A stretch of DNA of 44,867 nucleotides, taken from the NCBI GenBank assembly GCA_900618795.1, contig UYJD01000004.1:1650750-1695616 (forward strand). The letters run 5' to 3'. This document shows, piece after piece, positions 21,586 to 32,044 of this stretch (position 1 is the stretch's first letter; each line of letters begins with the position of its first letter). The notes beneath the pieces are model-generated. The model saw nothing but the letters and a program-made list of their open reading frames with translations, did not search any database and was not told where the DNA came from. This DNA is from Cyanodermella asteris. Taxonomy: Eukaryota; Ascomycota; Lecanoromycetes; Ostropales; Stictidaceae. The position numbers and the translations under genes were made by a program.

Positions 21586-22940
21586 ATGGCTTTGAAGGGC
21601 AACCAGTTCTCCAGCAAGTCGAGCGCTACCGGCGAGAAAGAGTCCAAACTCTCCGGCTACGACAGCACAAAACACTCCATCAACGAGATCATAGACCTCC
21701 GGCGACTCGAGGTACTGAAATCGCCGCAATCGAATACGAACATCGAAAATGTTCGTGAAGTATCTTCCTACAGCTGGCTCGACAATTCGCAACCGAAGAT
21801 CGTAATCCCGGGTAAGAAAAAGAAAACCCTCCTGCAAAGCTCACATCTCCATACCTGTCTTAGTCCTTCAATATACAATAACACCTTTCCGGGAACTGAC
21901 ATTAAATCCTCAAAGGCCTGCCTCCCCGATGGACGCCACCCCGTATAGCTCCTCGCCTCAAACAAGACAGCGGCAGCTACTTCCGAGACCAAAATGCCGC
22001 TCGTCACCCGCCCCACCCCATGGAACCCGCGATCCGCTCCGTGCTAGCCGCCTCCACCGATTTAACCTCCCCAGCAGTAACAACCTCCGTCGACATCTTC
22101 GCTTGCGGCAGCAGTCTCGGCAGTCTCCTCCGCTTCGTCCGCCGCCAGCAAAAACCCTTCTGCACACGCATCGAACTCGTCGGGAACACGGCCTTTTTCA
22201 TCCGCAAAGAAAAAACCCCGACACAATTAATCGAGGGCCCGGTCTGGGGTTACGGACACACATTTCCGGAAGCGTATACAACATGGGACACCGAAGTCAG
22301 GGGCTCGGAGTCACATCAGAAGATTGTGAGGTACGCTTTTGGTGGGAAGGAGATCATGGTTCGGTTCGAGGCTGACGGGTACCTACCCGAGAAGGCCGCT
22401 GGCAAAGCGGCTTCAAAGGACGTGTCTACGTCGGCTTCATCCGAGGGCTCCGAGGACCTTGCTTCTGCCCTGGATCGGCTCCGTACGAAACCGGTCCCTG
22501 CTGTTAGCGGCAGCGGCGCCATCGAGATCACGACTGCGGGCCACGCGGTCCCGCAAGCCGCGGTGTTCGATCTGAAGACGAGGAGCATCAAGAAGGCGCT
22601 GACGGACGTCGTGGGTGAGGAACTGCCACGGCTGTGGATCAATCAGATCCCGAACTTCATTCTTGCATTCCATCAGTACGGTACGTTCAAAGATATACGC
22701 GTCCGGAACGTCCGCGACCGGGTACGCGAATGGGAGGCCGAGCAGCGGGGAGAATTGAGCATGTTTTCTGGGCTACTCGACTACATTTGCGAAACTGCGG
22801 GAAAGGTGGAGGGGAAGAGGTTGGAGGTTTCGTGGGAGGAGGGGGCGTTGGGTTTGCGGCTTAGGAGTGTGGGTGGTGAGGATTGGTCTGTGATGCCGGA
22901 GGAGCTGAAGCGGCGATGGGTGGAGGCGGGAGGAGATTGA
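21586..22940 (+). CDS. Conserved fungal protein, often mislabelled geranylgeranyl pyrophosphate synthase
   Basis: Two exons (21586-21811, 21916-22940), 104-nt intron (GTAAGA donor, CAAAG acceptor), about 416 residues. The splice gives VIPGLPPRWTPP followed by KQDSGSYFRDQNAARHP. Then come VDIFACGSSLGSLLRFVR, RIELVGNTAFFIRKEKTPTQ, VWGYGHTFPEAYTTWD and YAFGGKEIMVRFEADGYL. This chain is diagnostic of a widespread Pezizomycotina family of unknown function that many databases call GGPP synthetase. I see no DDxxD prenyl-diphosphate motif, so that label should not be trusted. No signal peptide or membrane segment is visible. ATG choice: the N-terminus MALKGNQFSSKSS is Ser-rich, with no good alternative. 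Confidence 0.85.
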
Positions 22941-23597
22941 TCGGGTTGGTTGTGAATGTGTCGTTCAACATAGCTTGTCTCGTTTTCGGGGCCGCCTTTC
23001 GGTGTATTTTGTAATTGGCCACCACCGCATTGCTACCCTTTGTGAAAGCAACACCGTAAGTGAATTCGATCTTGTATGTGGGATCGACCGAACTTCCCTT
23101 TGCGTCTCGTCGCTCGCAAAATTTCGTCTTGGAGTCCAAAGTTGACGTATGATGGTGCACTCGAAGACTTGAGGTGATGATTGGACAGCCAGCTTGGTAA
23201 GATCAAGCAAGAATCAGATCCATGTGATACATACTTCTTCCTTCGCATCCCGGCCGGTCTGCCTCGTGTGTTGGTCGTGCAGCGAAAATGATCGAACGTC
23301 TCCCCTCCTAAGCGCCATTAGTTTGAACTCAATCCCAAAGCCACCGCGCTAAATTCTCCTCGGGAAACTTAGCGCCTGTCTTCAGACCAGACAGCGCTAT
23401 CTCAGCCGCAACAGATACTGCGACCTCTCACATAACCGAGGGACACCCCTCCATCGCGCGTGCAAGCCGGCCGCTGGTGTCTAAGCCACAGATTACCTGC
23501 TGTTGGCCTGGTCACGATGCGCTGTCACGTCAGAGAAGACCATCGAATTGAGTAGATGGAAGTGACAGATGACTGCGTCGTGAAGATGGGTGTCACG
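22941..23597. other. Intergenic, holds the third 28-bp dyad, runs into the gap
   Basis: No supported gene. The sequence after the dyad continues to the N run and may be the promoter or 5' part of a gene hidden in the gap. Confidence 0.45.
23347..23374 (+). repeat. 28-bp dyad, copy 3
   Basis: Left arm CGCTAAATT identical to copy 1, 10-base spacer CTCCTCGGGA, right arm AACTTAGCG with one base changed. The next start codon that I can support lies 882 bases further on, beyond the gap. Confidence 0.7.
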
Positions 23598-24074
23598 NNN
23601 NNNNNNNNNNNNNNNNNNNNNNNNNNNNNNNNNNNNNNNNNNNNNNNNNNNNNNNNNNNNNNNNNNNNNNNNNNNNNNNNNNNNNNNNNNNNNNNNNNNN
23701 NNNNNNNNNNNNNNNNNNNNNNNNNNNNNNNNNNNNNNNNNNNNNNNNNNNNNNNNNNNNNNNNNNNNNNNNNNNNNNNNNNNNNNNNNNNNNNNNNNNN
23801 NNNNNNNNNNNNNNNNNNNNNNNNNNNNNNNNNNNNNNNNNNNNNNNNNNNNNNNNNNNNNNNNNNNNNNNNNNNNNNNNNNNNNNNNNNNNNNNNNNNN
23901 NNNNNNNNNNNNNNNNNNNNNNNNNNNNNNNNNNNNNNNNNNNNNNNNNNNNNNNNNNNNNNNNNNNNNNNNNNNNNNNNNNNNNNNNNNNNNNNNNNNN
24001 NNNNNNNNNNNNNNNNNNNNNNNNNNNNNNNNNNNNNNNNNNNNNNNNNNNNNNNNNNNNNNNNNNNNNNNNNN
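23598..24074. other. Assembly gap (477 N)
   Basis: Undetermined bases. Open frames running through it are artefacts. Its true length is unknown. Confidence 1.
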
Positions 24075-24256
24075 CAGTCAACCAACCCGTGCCCGCGTTA
24101 CAATGGGCGCGAAACTACGACTTCCACTACTATGTCGAGGGTTGCCGCAAGGCTGAGATAGTATCCTGTTGAACATTTATAGGCCGTTCGATTCCCCTCC
24201 GTTTTGAGAGCACCTGCGCAATTACAGGACGGCGCAGATTCAAACACGAGCTCAGA

Positions 24257-25149
24257 ATGGAGCAGGCATTGTCGACGTTCCTGTCCGGAGATATAGGCCG
24301 CGAGGAGGTATGGTGACCCTTCATAACTTGCCGTCGGCCGTACAGTAGGACTGACCAACATTATCAAGGCGGCCCAAAAGATCAACGATTTCCTTCATGA
24401 CCTGTCTAATGGTCTGAAGGCCGAGAAGGGCCTCTGCGCTTTAATTGACTTCCGAGTTGCACTCAAGTCCCAGACCGGAAAGTCAAGCCCCAAAGCGACA
24501 ACGCTCTATGGTCCAGACCGCCAATACGCCGAGTTCATCATGCAAAATGCCACCTTGTGGACAAGCTGCCCAGAATATTTCTGGGGAGAATTTCACAAGC
24601 CCCTCCTGGTCTCCAACGAGTGCGATAGCTGGCAGACCAAGTTGATGTGTTTCTTCCTAAGTTCCGTCGGCAACGACCATTAGTCGTGTCTGAGAAACAG
24701 GTGCTGCTACTTGGCCGCGTACGAGTACAGCAAGCACCTCAGGGACCAAGGTTTCGAAATGACTTTCACTGTGTCGGACATCGTCACAGCTCAGGGCGTC
24801 TGTACTTCGAAGGATATCGCCAAAAAGTTGGGGCAGATGGAGGCGAAGGGTTCACGACTGACAAATATCAACAAGGCCTTCGGCGGGTCTGCTGCATTGT
24901 TCTTGAACCACAAGTACGAGAGCTAGTAAGTCTGGGAGTCGTTGCTGTGTGAGATGAGACTAATGTGTTTGCAGCTGGGAGAGGTTGACCAAGGACGGGG
25001 ATGATCTTCGAAGCTATGTGGCTCAAATCAAGGAGTCTGCTGTCGGCAAGCTTGTGGAAATGTATGGCGATTTCAGCCCTGAGCCGCCCAACTTCAACCT
25101 CGAACATCGGCTTGTGACATATCTGATTGATCAGATTGCCGATATGTGA
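24257..25149 (+). CDS. Hypothetical protein, about 240 residues
   Basis: I do not recognise the family. Four exons fit: 24257-24307, 24369-24640, 24701-24925 and 24975-25149, with introns of 61, 60 and 49 nt. The third has an excellent GTAAGT donor and ACTAATG branch; the first has GTATGG and CTGAC; the second (GTTGAT donor) is the weakest but is required to join WQTK to CCYLAAYEYSKHLRDQGFEM in frame. The predicted protein is soluble and mostly helical, with FTVSDIVTAQGVCTSKDIAK and KLVEMYGDFSPEPPNFNLEH, and no signal peptide or membrane segment. The start may be wrong: the gene lies just right of the assembly gap and could extend into it. Confidence 0.5.
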
Positions 25150-25493
25150 TTGTAACAATTTGTTGGGCAGTTCCGGCGAGCCTGCACCTGGCTCGTCTTA
25201 TGTATTACTTCGTTCCAATGAAAGTCGGGCTTCACAACGAAAGACTTGACCGAAGCTCAGTTCATGTTTTCAGTTTGAAGTGTCACAAGTGACGGTTTTC
25301 GACCTGCGTTTGTGGTAGCTTGTGATCAGCAACCCTCACAACCGAATTGGGAAACCTTGAATTCAGCTCAACCTAAACTTCGGCCCTGAGCTGACGTCCG
25401 AAGCAACTTGGGTCGCAGAAACGGCTTCCAACACACCTATATCTAGCCGGCGCCTCGCAGGACTCAAGTCGTCGCCATGCACGAAACCTCAAA
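25150..25493. other. Intergenic 5' region of the P450 gene
   Basis: No gene and no distinct repeat seen. Confidence 0.5.
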
Positions 25494-27126
25494 ATGTTTG
25501 CTCAATACTATATAAGCAAGCATCAACTACTGGCGTTGGCTGTGTCAATTGTCGTCTTGATCTGGCCGTTGCAAGCGCTATACGTAGTCCTAGCAAGATG
25601 GCGCTACAAGCGTCGCCACGGCTGCACCGATCCACCAAAACGTCCACAGCGCTTCCTCGCCTTCGGCTCTGACTTTCTGAAGGAGTACAACGACTCGCGT
25701 ATGGCGGGCGTCGCACGCCCTCACATGGACTCCATGCTCTTTCCTACACCTGGAAGAACGACATCTGTCAAGGTCGCGGGCCAGACATGGCTTTTCACCT
25801 CGAATCCCGAAAACATCAAGGCCATATGGACCAAGGAGTCGGGACTGATGACTGTAGAGCCGAACAGGAAGTCACTTGCGAAAGGGTGGCTCGGCGAGGG
25901 CATGTTCATGTCCGACGGCCCGTTCTGGAAGCAGTCCCGTAACATGTTCAAGCCGATGTTTTCTCGCATCCCCATCTCGAATCTGCAGAGCTTCGATATT
26001 CATGCCGAAAGATTCTTCAGCCACCTTCCGGATGACAGAGCAACCGTGGATTTGCAACCTCTGTTCAAGCGGCTAGTACGATCTTTATATGTCTCTATAT
26101 ACCATGCTTCTGAATGCTGATTGATTCACAGTTCCTGGACTCATCAACGGAGATCATGCTCGGGGAAAGTGCCAACTCACTGTCCGAAAAACCGAGCATC
26201 GACATCGAAGACTTTGAAGCCTCGTTCCAGAAGACAATGGCGGGGGCTTACGAGCGCTCCTTTACCAGTAAATCAATTTCTTCAGATGCAGACAAAGAAT
26301 GGAGGCAAGATTGCAGGAAGGTCCACGACGTCTTTGACAAGGCCATCGAAAGGGCACTCGCCAAGCACAGGGACGCGCCGAAGCCGATCAGAGATGCCCA
26401 CGATCCGGATGGCTCGATGCTTCAGAGCCTGCTCCAAGCATCTCAAGACAAGCTGTTCTTGAGAGACCAGCTCTTGAACGTTTTCATTGGAGCCAAAGAC
26501 ACGGCATCCATCGGAGTCGAGTTCATGATCTTTCACCTCGCACGTGCGCCACGAGTGTATGCGAAGCTCCGCGAAGAAGTCGCCGACATTGGGGACAAGC
26601 CAATCACTTTCGAACTCCTCAAATCCATGAGATACCTGCAAGCCGTCATGAACGAGAGTAAGCCCCATGTTCACGATGCAAGAAAGGAGACTGAATCTGT
26701 TGTCAAGGCTTGCGACTTCTTTCACCAGTGAATATTGGCCTACGCAATCCGAGCGCAGACTGCGTCCTACCTCGAGGTGGTGGATCTGACGGCAAACATC
26801 CGATCTTTGTGCCCGCGAACACTCGAATCGAGGCAAGCTTGCCCACACTGCACATGGACCCCGAGATCTGGGGCAAGGACGCGAGAGAGTTTATGCCACA
26901 GCGCTGGCTCGATGGCAAGGCGCGCAAATGGAATTACGTACCGTTCCTTGGGGGACCTCGCATGTTTCCTGCGCAGCAGATGATGCTGACTCAGTATGGC
27001 TATCTGCTTGTCCGTTTCGCGCAATAATATCGCAAGATTGAAAACAGAGATCCAGAGGTGGATTTCAAGGCTCGGGTCATCTCCATGGAGAGCAGGAATG
27101 GGGTCAAGGTTGCGGTCCACAAATGA
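25494..27126 (+). pseudogene. CYP52-like cytochrome P450, inactivated
   Basis: Three exons (25494-26075, 26132-26657, 26708 on), introns 56 and 50 nt with GTACGA and GTAAGC donors. An N-terminal anchor (LLALAVSIVVLIWPLQALYV) is followed by the family order: TVEPNRKSLAKGWLGEGMFM, helix C WKQSRNMFKP, helix I FIGAKDTAS, helix K ESLR (369-372, rebuilt by the splice), VLPRGGGSDGKHPIFVPANT and the PERF-like FMPQRW. Two lesions stand out. In the heme loop FLGGPRMFPAQQM the position of the invariant thiolate cysteine (residue 456) is Phe. The codon after LLVRFAQ (27025) is TAA, yet the same frame continues YRKIENRDPEVDF to NGVKVAVHK and a stop at 27124, as in intact members. CYP52-type enzymes hydroxylate alkanes and fatty acids at the ER; without the cysteine this one cannot bind heme normally. 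Otherwise the frame is open, so the loss looks recent. A sequencing error at both sites is the alternative. Confidence 0.85.
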
Positions 27127-27783
27127 ACCTCTGGCACGGTATTGACTGGGCAAGTTGACGCCAGCTTGACAATCTTGAAAGGTTCCATGTCTCGATACAA
27201 ATTGCCATTGTCTCGATAGCATTGGCTATGTGTGATGCTTTTCGATAGAAATACTGCAGAATATATGGTGTCTAAACCGGGGTCAAGTTCAGCCGAGTTC
27301 CGAAAGTAGACAACATCGATCAACTTACGGTATTAGACTCTCCTCACCATGACATGCTTCTAAGCTAAGCACGCGACAGCTTGCAGAAACTCAAGGTTGA
27401 TTCCTTGTTCTCTCGTTGCCGAAGGCGCTCTGGCGCCGCAGTCTGAAACATGACAACGTTGCTACCACTGCGATTCGTAGAAACCACGCGTGGCGCAGCG
27501 GCGGTGATGCAACCTCACCTACCGGACACGACCAGAACGGCGCCTACAGGCCTACATTTTTGTTACGTTCAGTTAGTTAGCGAGCCTGGCCCGTTGGAAA
27601 GTGGTGACACAGGCTCTTCAGATGACCACGGATGCGGAGCTGAGCGCTGTTTGAGCCGCAGTCCAAATTGATCTGGAATCGTGAATGCCTCCGTTATAAC
27701 TCGTGACGTGCCGCCCTTTTAGTGACTCTCTTTCCTGAACTTCTACATCTGCAAAATCCGCGCTTGTTATCTGTTCTCTTATT
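27127..27783. other. Intergenic
   Basis: No supported gene or repeat. A 73-codon plus-strand frame at 27450 has no recognisable feature. Confidence 0.5.
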
Positions 27784-28986
27784 ATGTCTTTTCAGTTTCC
27801 GGGTTCTACGTCGACGTTTCCGGGCACCACGACGGAGAGCTTTACGCCCGATTCAGGATGCCAGTTATCGGCACAAGGACAAGCCTTCAGCACCGTTCTA
27901 ACAACATTCATCGGCTCAATACTGAACGGCATCTCCAACGGCGCCCTAGTCGCCTTCATCACAGCATGGATCTGCTGGCTCTCACCCGTCCGGATCATCA
28001 CCTCCGGCATCTACGAATACTACCTCACGTTCAAAGCAGGCACAGACATCAAGAGCGTGGAACGCGGCCAATACAAAGCCGTCGAGCTGCTATCAGGAGC
28101 GAAAGACGCCGAAGCACCACCACCACCGTACACTTACCAAGAGCACCCCTCCACCGGCGAACACCGCCCGGCAGGCCTGCCAGCATATGATGGAGCCCAC
28201 GCAGGCCCATACCAAGGCTCGGACGACGGCCGCATCCCGCTCCCACCCATCCCGACACTGCCCATCATCGTCGCCGCTCCGGGCCAGACTAACCACTGGA
28301 TCCACAAATTCGTCGGCGGCAGAGGCCGGACGTGGAAGGGCCGTCTCGGCGTGAAGCAGGAAGTGAACCTCCTGGGCTGGCTCAGCTGGGGCTGGTCCGC
28401 CCTTTACATCCCCGTCTCCGAAACGATCTGGATCTCGGCGCACGGCGACGGCAGCAACACCCGACCCGCAATCATGCTCGCCCGCTCCGTGGCGGTCGGC
28501 GTCTCCGCGCTGTCGCTGGCCTACGACACGCGGCAACGGTACGGCGCACGCCTGGGCCGCAAGTTCGGCGGATGGGCGTTTGTCGTCTTCAACCTGTGGA
28601 ACTCGTCGGCTTGTCTGTTGCTGGGCTGCGAGGCGATAGCGATTGCGGCAATTGGCGCCGTGCAGGCTGACGTGGCGAAGAACGTGCCCGCCGTGTTTGC
28701 GATATATCCCATTTTCTGTTGCATTTGGGCGCTGATGAGCTACATCTTTTTGCCGGTCGTGGATGGGTCGAGGAAGGGGATACATTGGGCCGTGGATCTT
28801 GCGCTGGGCATTTTCGGAGGTGCGTTCGTGGCCTTTCCGGCGTTCATTGCGATGCAGCAGATTGCGTTTGAGGACCAGGGGAATGAGATGTTCGGGAACG
28901 GCCCGCCGCAGGGGTTGAGCTTGGGGGATTATTTGGGATGTCAGGGTGCGTCGTTCGTGGACAAGTTTGCCGCGATCATGCCTTGA
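27784..28986 (+). CDS. Predicted multi-pass membrane protein, unknown function
   Basis: Single exon, 400 residues, start at the first ATG of a long, GC-rich frame with strong codon bias. The N-terminus is Ser/Thr/Gly/Pro-rich without a clear signal peptide. A first hydrophobic stretch lies at ~38-68 (ILNGISNGALVAFITAWICW). A proline-rich loop follows at ~110-170 (APPPPYTYQEHPSTGEHRP). Four to five further segments come after it: WLSWGWSALYIPVSETIW, WAFVVFNLWNSSACLLLGCE continuing to AIAIAAIGAV, VFAIYPIFCCIWALMSYIFL and LALGIFGGAFVAFPAFIAM. I do not recognise a named family. Topology, a cytosolic or luminal Pro-rich loop between helix 1 and a helical bundle, is inferred from hydropathy by eye. 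Confidence 0.8.
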   Translation: MSFQFPGSTSTFPGTTTESFTPDSGCQLSAQGQAFSTVLTTFIGSILNGISNGALVAFITAWICWLSPVRIITSGIYEYYLTFKAGTDIKSVERGQYKAVELLSGAKDAEAPPPPYTYQEHPSTGEHRPAGLPAYDGAHAGPYQGSDDGRIPLPPIPTLPIIVAAPGQTNHWIHKFVGGRGRTWKGRLGVKQEVNLLGWLSWGWSALYIPVSETIWISAHGDGSNTRPAIMLARSVAVGVSALSLAYDTRQRYGARLGRKFGGWAFVVFNLWNSSACLLLGCEAIAIAAIGAVQADVAKNVPAVFAIYPIFCCIWALMSYIFLPVVDGSRKGIHWAVDLALGIFGGAFVAFPAFIAMQQIAFEDQGNEMFGNGPPQGLSLGDYLGCQGASFVDKFAAIMP

Positions 28987-29219
28987 CCAATCTGATGGCC
29001 CGATACTTTACGACCTGTGATGTGTATGAATTGAATCCATCTCCGTTTCTTGTCTTCTTATGCAGGTCATGTCATACTGTTCAGTCTCATGAGGACATCC
29101 TTATCTCTGGATGCCAAGAAGCTATGTACAATGCGTGTAAAGACTGTTCGAACAAAGTCGATTCGCTCACTCCCCCATCTCCATGAACCGACATCCCATT
29201 TTCCTTCCACCGACGTCGA

Positions 29220-30705
29220 CTAGAATGACGGGTTGGCGTTCGTCAGCAACTGCGCAAAGTACGCCTGGAACCACGTGCCCGCCTCCGGCGCCGGCTGCAA
29301 TGCGTCCGAATACCCACAATGCGCATCGTACCTCGCCGCACTCGTATCGCTCGTCCCGTCCGACTCCCCACCGGGCTTGACCCACACAAACGCATCGACC
29401 AACGAGTTCCCCGTGTTCGTCGTCGGCCTCGCCCCGAATCCCGTGCCCTTCACATTACACCAATCACCCCACGCGGCCTGACTCGTGGGCTGCACGCCGT
29501 TCCTCGACGTATCGGTCACGAAATGCGCCGGGAAGCCCGCGGCCGTCAAGAGCGGTGCGAGGGCGTTGATGTACCGGTTCTCGTCGCAGTTGGGGTTGCC
29601 CTGGGTGTAGGAGGCGCAGGAGGCCGCGGAGAAGGCGTTGTAGTTTGCGACGTTTGTGGCGAGGCCGCGGACGGCGGCGGGGCTCCCGGCCGCCTTGTAG
29701 ACTTGGGCGAAGAGGTTCGCGGCGGGCTGGATGTTGGCGGGCCAGCCGAGCCAGCCGGCGTGGCCGGCGTCCATGTACATTGAGACGTTGGCGAAGTTTA
29801 GGTTTTTGAGGGCGTATTCGACGCATTCCAAGTAGGCGGCTTGGGCGTTGGCGCATTTGGGGACGTTGAGGTTGGTGACGAGGTTGGCCAGACTGTCGGG
29901 TTCTGCGAGTTTGGGTGAGCGGAGAGATTGGAAACACGAGTTAGGATCATGGCTTACCGATGATGAGGGCGATCGGAGTCGAAGTGTGCTTTTTGACGAT
30001 TGCGGCGATGGAGTCGATGTAGGCTTTGTAGTTTGCGACTCCGTTGTTGGCGATTGAGTATTCGCCGTTGGAAGCCAGGGCGGCACAGTCTCTATCTGGA
30101 AGGTCATAGACGACAAATGCACCAATAACGGGAGGATTGGCACCAGCTTTGTTCAAAGCTTCGATGTTTGTTAGGTAGGTGTCCATGGTCGGAACTTTAG
30201 CAGCCGTGTCCCTGTCAACGTGAGTGTCATCCTACCCTATCGGTTGCTAGAGTACATACAGCCAGACGAATGAGCCAGTGTTGGCAACAGCGGTGGCCTT
30301 GGTCTTGAGTGTCCCAGTCAAGGCCGGAATGGCCAAACTCGAGACCTCAGATGCGTAGTAAGGATTCGCATAAATCTTCTTGCCCGAGAAGATGTTTCCC
30401 GCGGTGTTTGTGACTGCAGGGGTGCTGGTTGCGGTGCCCGTCTTGACTGTGCTGGTCGGTGAAGTCGCAGTCGCCAGAGTACCTGGGCTTGAGCCTGGCT
30501 GGCATTGCCAGTAGTCTGCGCGGCGGTCAGCATTCGCATGGCATGAAACTTGGGGATACTAACAGTCATTCACGACCACACACGATGTCCCAGCTACACA
30601 TGTTCCCGAGCCGCTCCAGTTGGTCCCACCACATTGCGCGTAAGCATCGATAGCCGAACAACCAGATGCAAACACTGCCAGCGAGGCAAGGACGTTGGCT
30701 TTCAT
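29220..30705 (-). CDS. cbhB: GH6 cellobiohydrolase with N-terminal CBM1, secreted
   Basis: Four exons (30705-30564, 30515-30260, 30211-29958, 29902-29220), introns 48, 48 and 55 nt, about 444 residues. A signal peptide (MKANVLASLAVFASGCSA) leads into a fungal cellulose-binding CBM1 (YAQCGGTNWSGSGTCVAG to NDYYWQCQPG). A Ser/Thr linker comes next, then the GH6 domain from ~95. The enzyme releases cellobiose from the non-reducing end of cellulose. Acidic residues fall as in Trichoderma Cel6A: D174 in YDLPDRDCAAL, D220 in LIIEPDSLANLV (proton donor, same 46-residue spacing) and D399 in WVKPGGESDGTSD. All four exons join in frame and no lesion is seen. A TACATAAA element lies about 85 bases upstream of the start, and single CreA-like SYGGRG matches occur further up; the latter are common by chance. 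The symbol follows Aspergillus usage. Confidence 0.95.
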
Positions 30706-32044
30706 ACTGACAGTCTTCCGTGGCAAGAGATTATGTCTATGACAGGTAGTAGGGAAAGCACTGGATACGGAACGAGACAGCTGTGTTTATGTACCTTTCA
30801 CTACACCGGGATTGTGAAAGACCGGCCCAATCGAGGCCCAGAGGATGACTGAGAACATCGGCAGGACGGATAAAGGTAGACATGGCAGGCAAAATTCGTG
30901 TCGGCTGTCTGGATTTGGATGGTCTTCCGGAAAATAGTAGCGAAATCCAAAACCGGTTGCCAAATGAGATTGAAACTACAAGAACAATAGCCTAGAACAT
31001 CTCCCTGACAGCAGACAAGGTTGACGAGATACTACCATCGTTCCACAAGTTGAATGAAGCATACATGGGCACGTCGTCTGCGGCTTCGCGAAAGTCAAAA
31101 CAACAAGCAATGATTCTTTGCCCGCCGATAATTCCCCCCACCGATCTTTAAGCACAAACACCAAGTCGTGGTGCTGGACTTGGCCCGGGAAAGAAACAAT
31201 GGCGTGACAGAGGACCGGAGGACTCCATGTGCACCGACTGGGCCAAGCTCGGCAAAATATCAATGGTCGAGGGCAATATCTGCCTGAGAGATTAAGCGAG
31301 ATGGCAATGGGATAGCGAGCTTTCTGTGGCAGCCGCCATTTCTCATGCTGTCGGAGTGGTAACGTACAGTGCCGGCTGTTTTGACGTCCACGCGCGAATA
31401 GTGCTTGGGGAGAGCATGAAATAATTCTTGCTCACTGGCCACATGACCCTAGTTTGACTAGATGAAGATGCTGTCAATTGGTACGACTTTGATTGGCCAC
31501 TCATCGGAGGTGCGACACTAAATGAAAAGTCTAAAGGACAGGTAGATCGCCAGGGTAAATATGCTGCATGATGAGCAGGGGTTTGTGCGGGGTCTAGCGG
31601 GAGCCGTTGGAAAGTGACAACAACCACCGCTGAAGGCATTCCGTTGAATCTCATGCTATCATGGTGAGTGAACAAGGTGTAAACAAGAGCCGGAATAGTC
31701 TCATTCCAATGAAAGAAGTTGATGGCCGAAAGCTCGTAGACTTGAATCAGTGATGGGGACGGGAATCGAAAGCGGCTCACTTCGCGCTCAGATACAAGCC
31801 CGTAACTGGAACTCATGCTACCAGCCGAAGTCGAGTGAGGTTACAGTGAGAACCGAGAGGTCTTCGAAATCACTGAATGGGGCTGCCTGCAAATGTTGAA
31901 GCTGTATGGGAGTGGTGGCTGAATGAACGCGTCTGCACGGACCATCGACACGCGGGCATCGCGACGTACTGATCTTCAACTTCAACACAGGCGGGCAGAT
32001 AGTACTTACGACACAGCATACCACCACATACGTTCGTTATCAGC
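30706..32044. promoter_or_regulatory. Divergent intergenic region, GH6 cellulase / HAT1
   Basis: 1.3 kb without a supported gene. The left side is the cellulase promoter, with a TATA-like TACATAAA on the minus strand at 30786-30793. CreA-type hexamers are seen at 31136 (minus) and 31214 (plus). A 157-codon minus-strand frame at 31343-31816 has no motif and is not called. Confidence 0.4.

Noticed and set aside
23525-24161. Open frames crossing the N run
   Set aside because: They exist only because N codons are not read as stops.
26658-26735. Loss of the P450 helix K ExxR motif
   Set aside because: A first reading with the acceptor at CACCAG removed it. Using the acceptor at TCAAG (26707) restores ESLRLLSPVN, so this motif is intact.
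30706-31300. CreA sites as evidence for carbon repression of the cellulase
   Set aside because: Only isolated hexamers were found; such matches are expected by chance at this length.
31343-31816. 157-codon minus-strand frame between the cellulase and HAT1
   Set aside because: Low-complexity Ser/Pro mix without motif or homologous look; likely promoter DNA.
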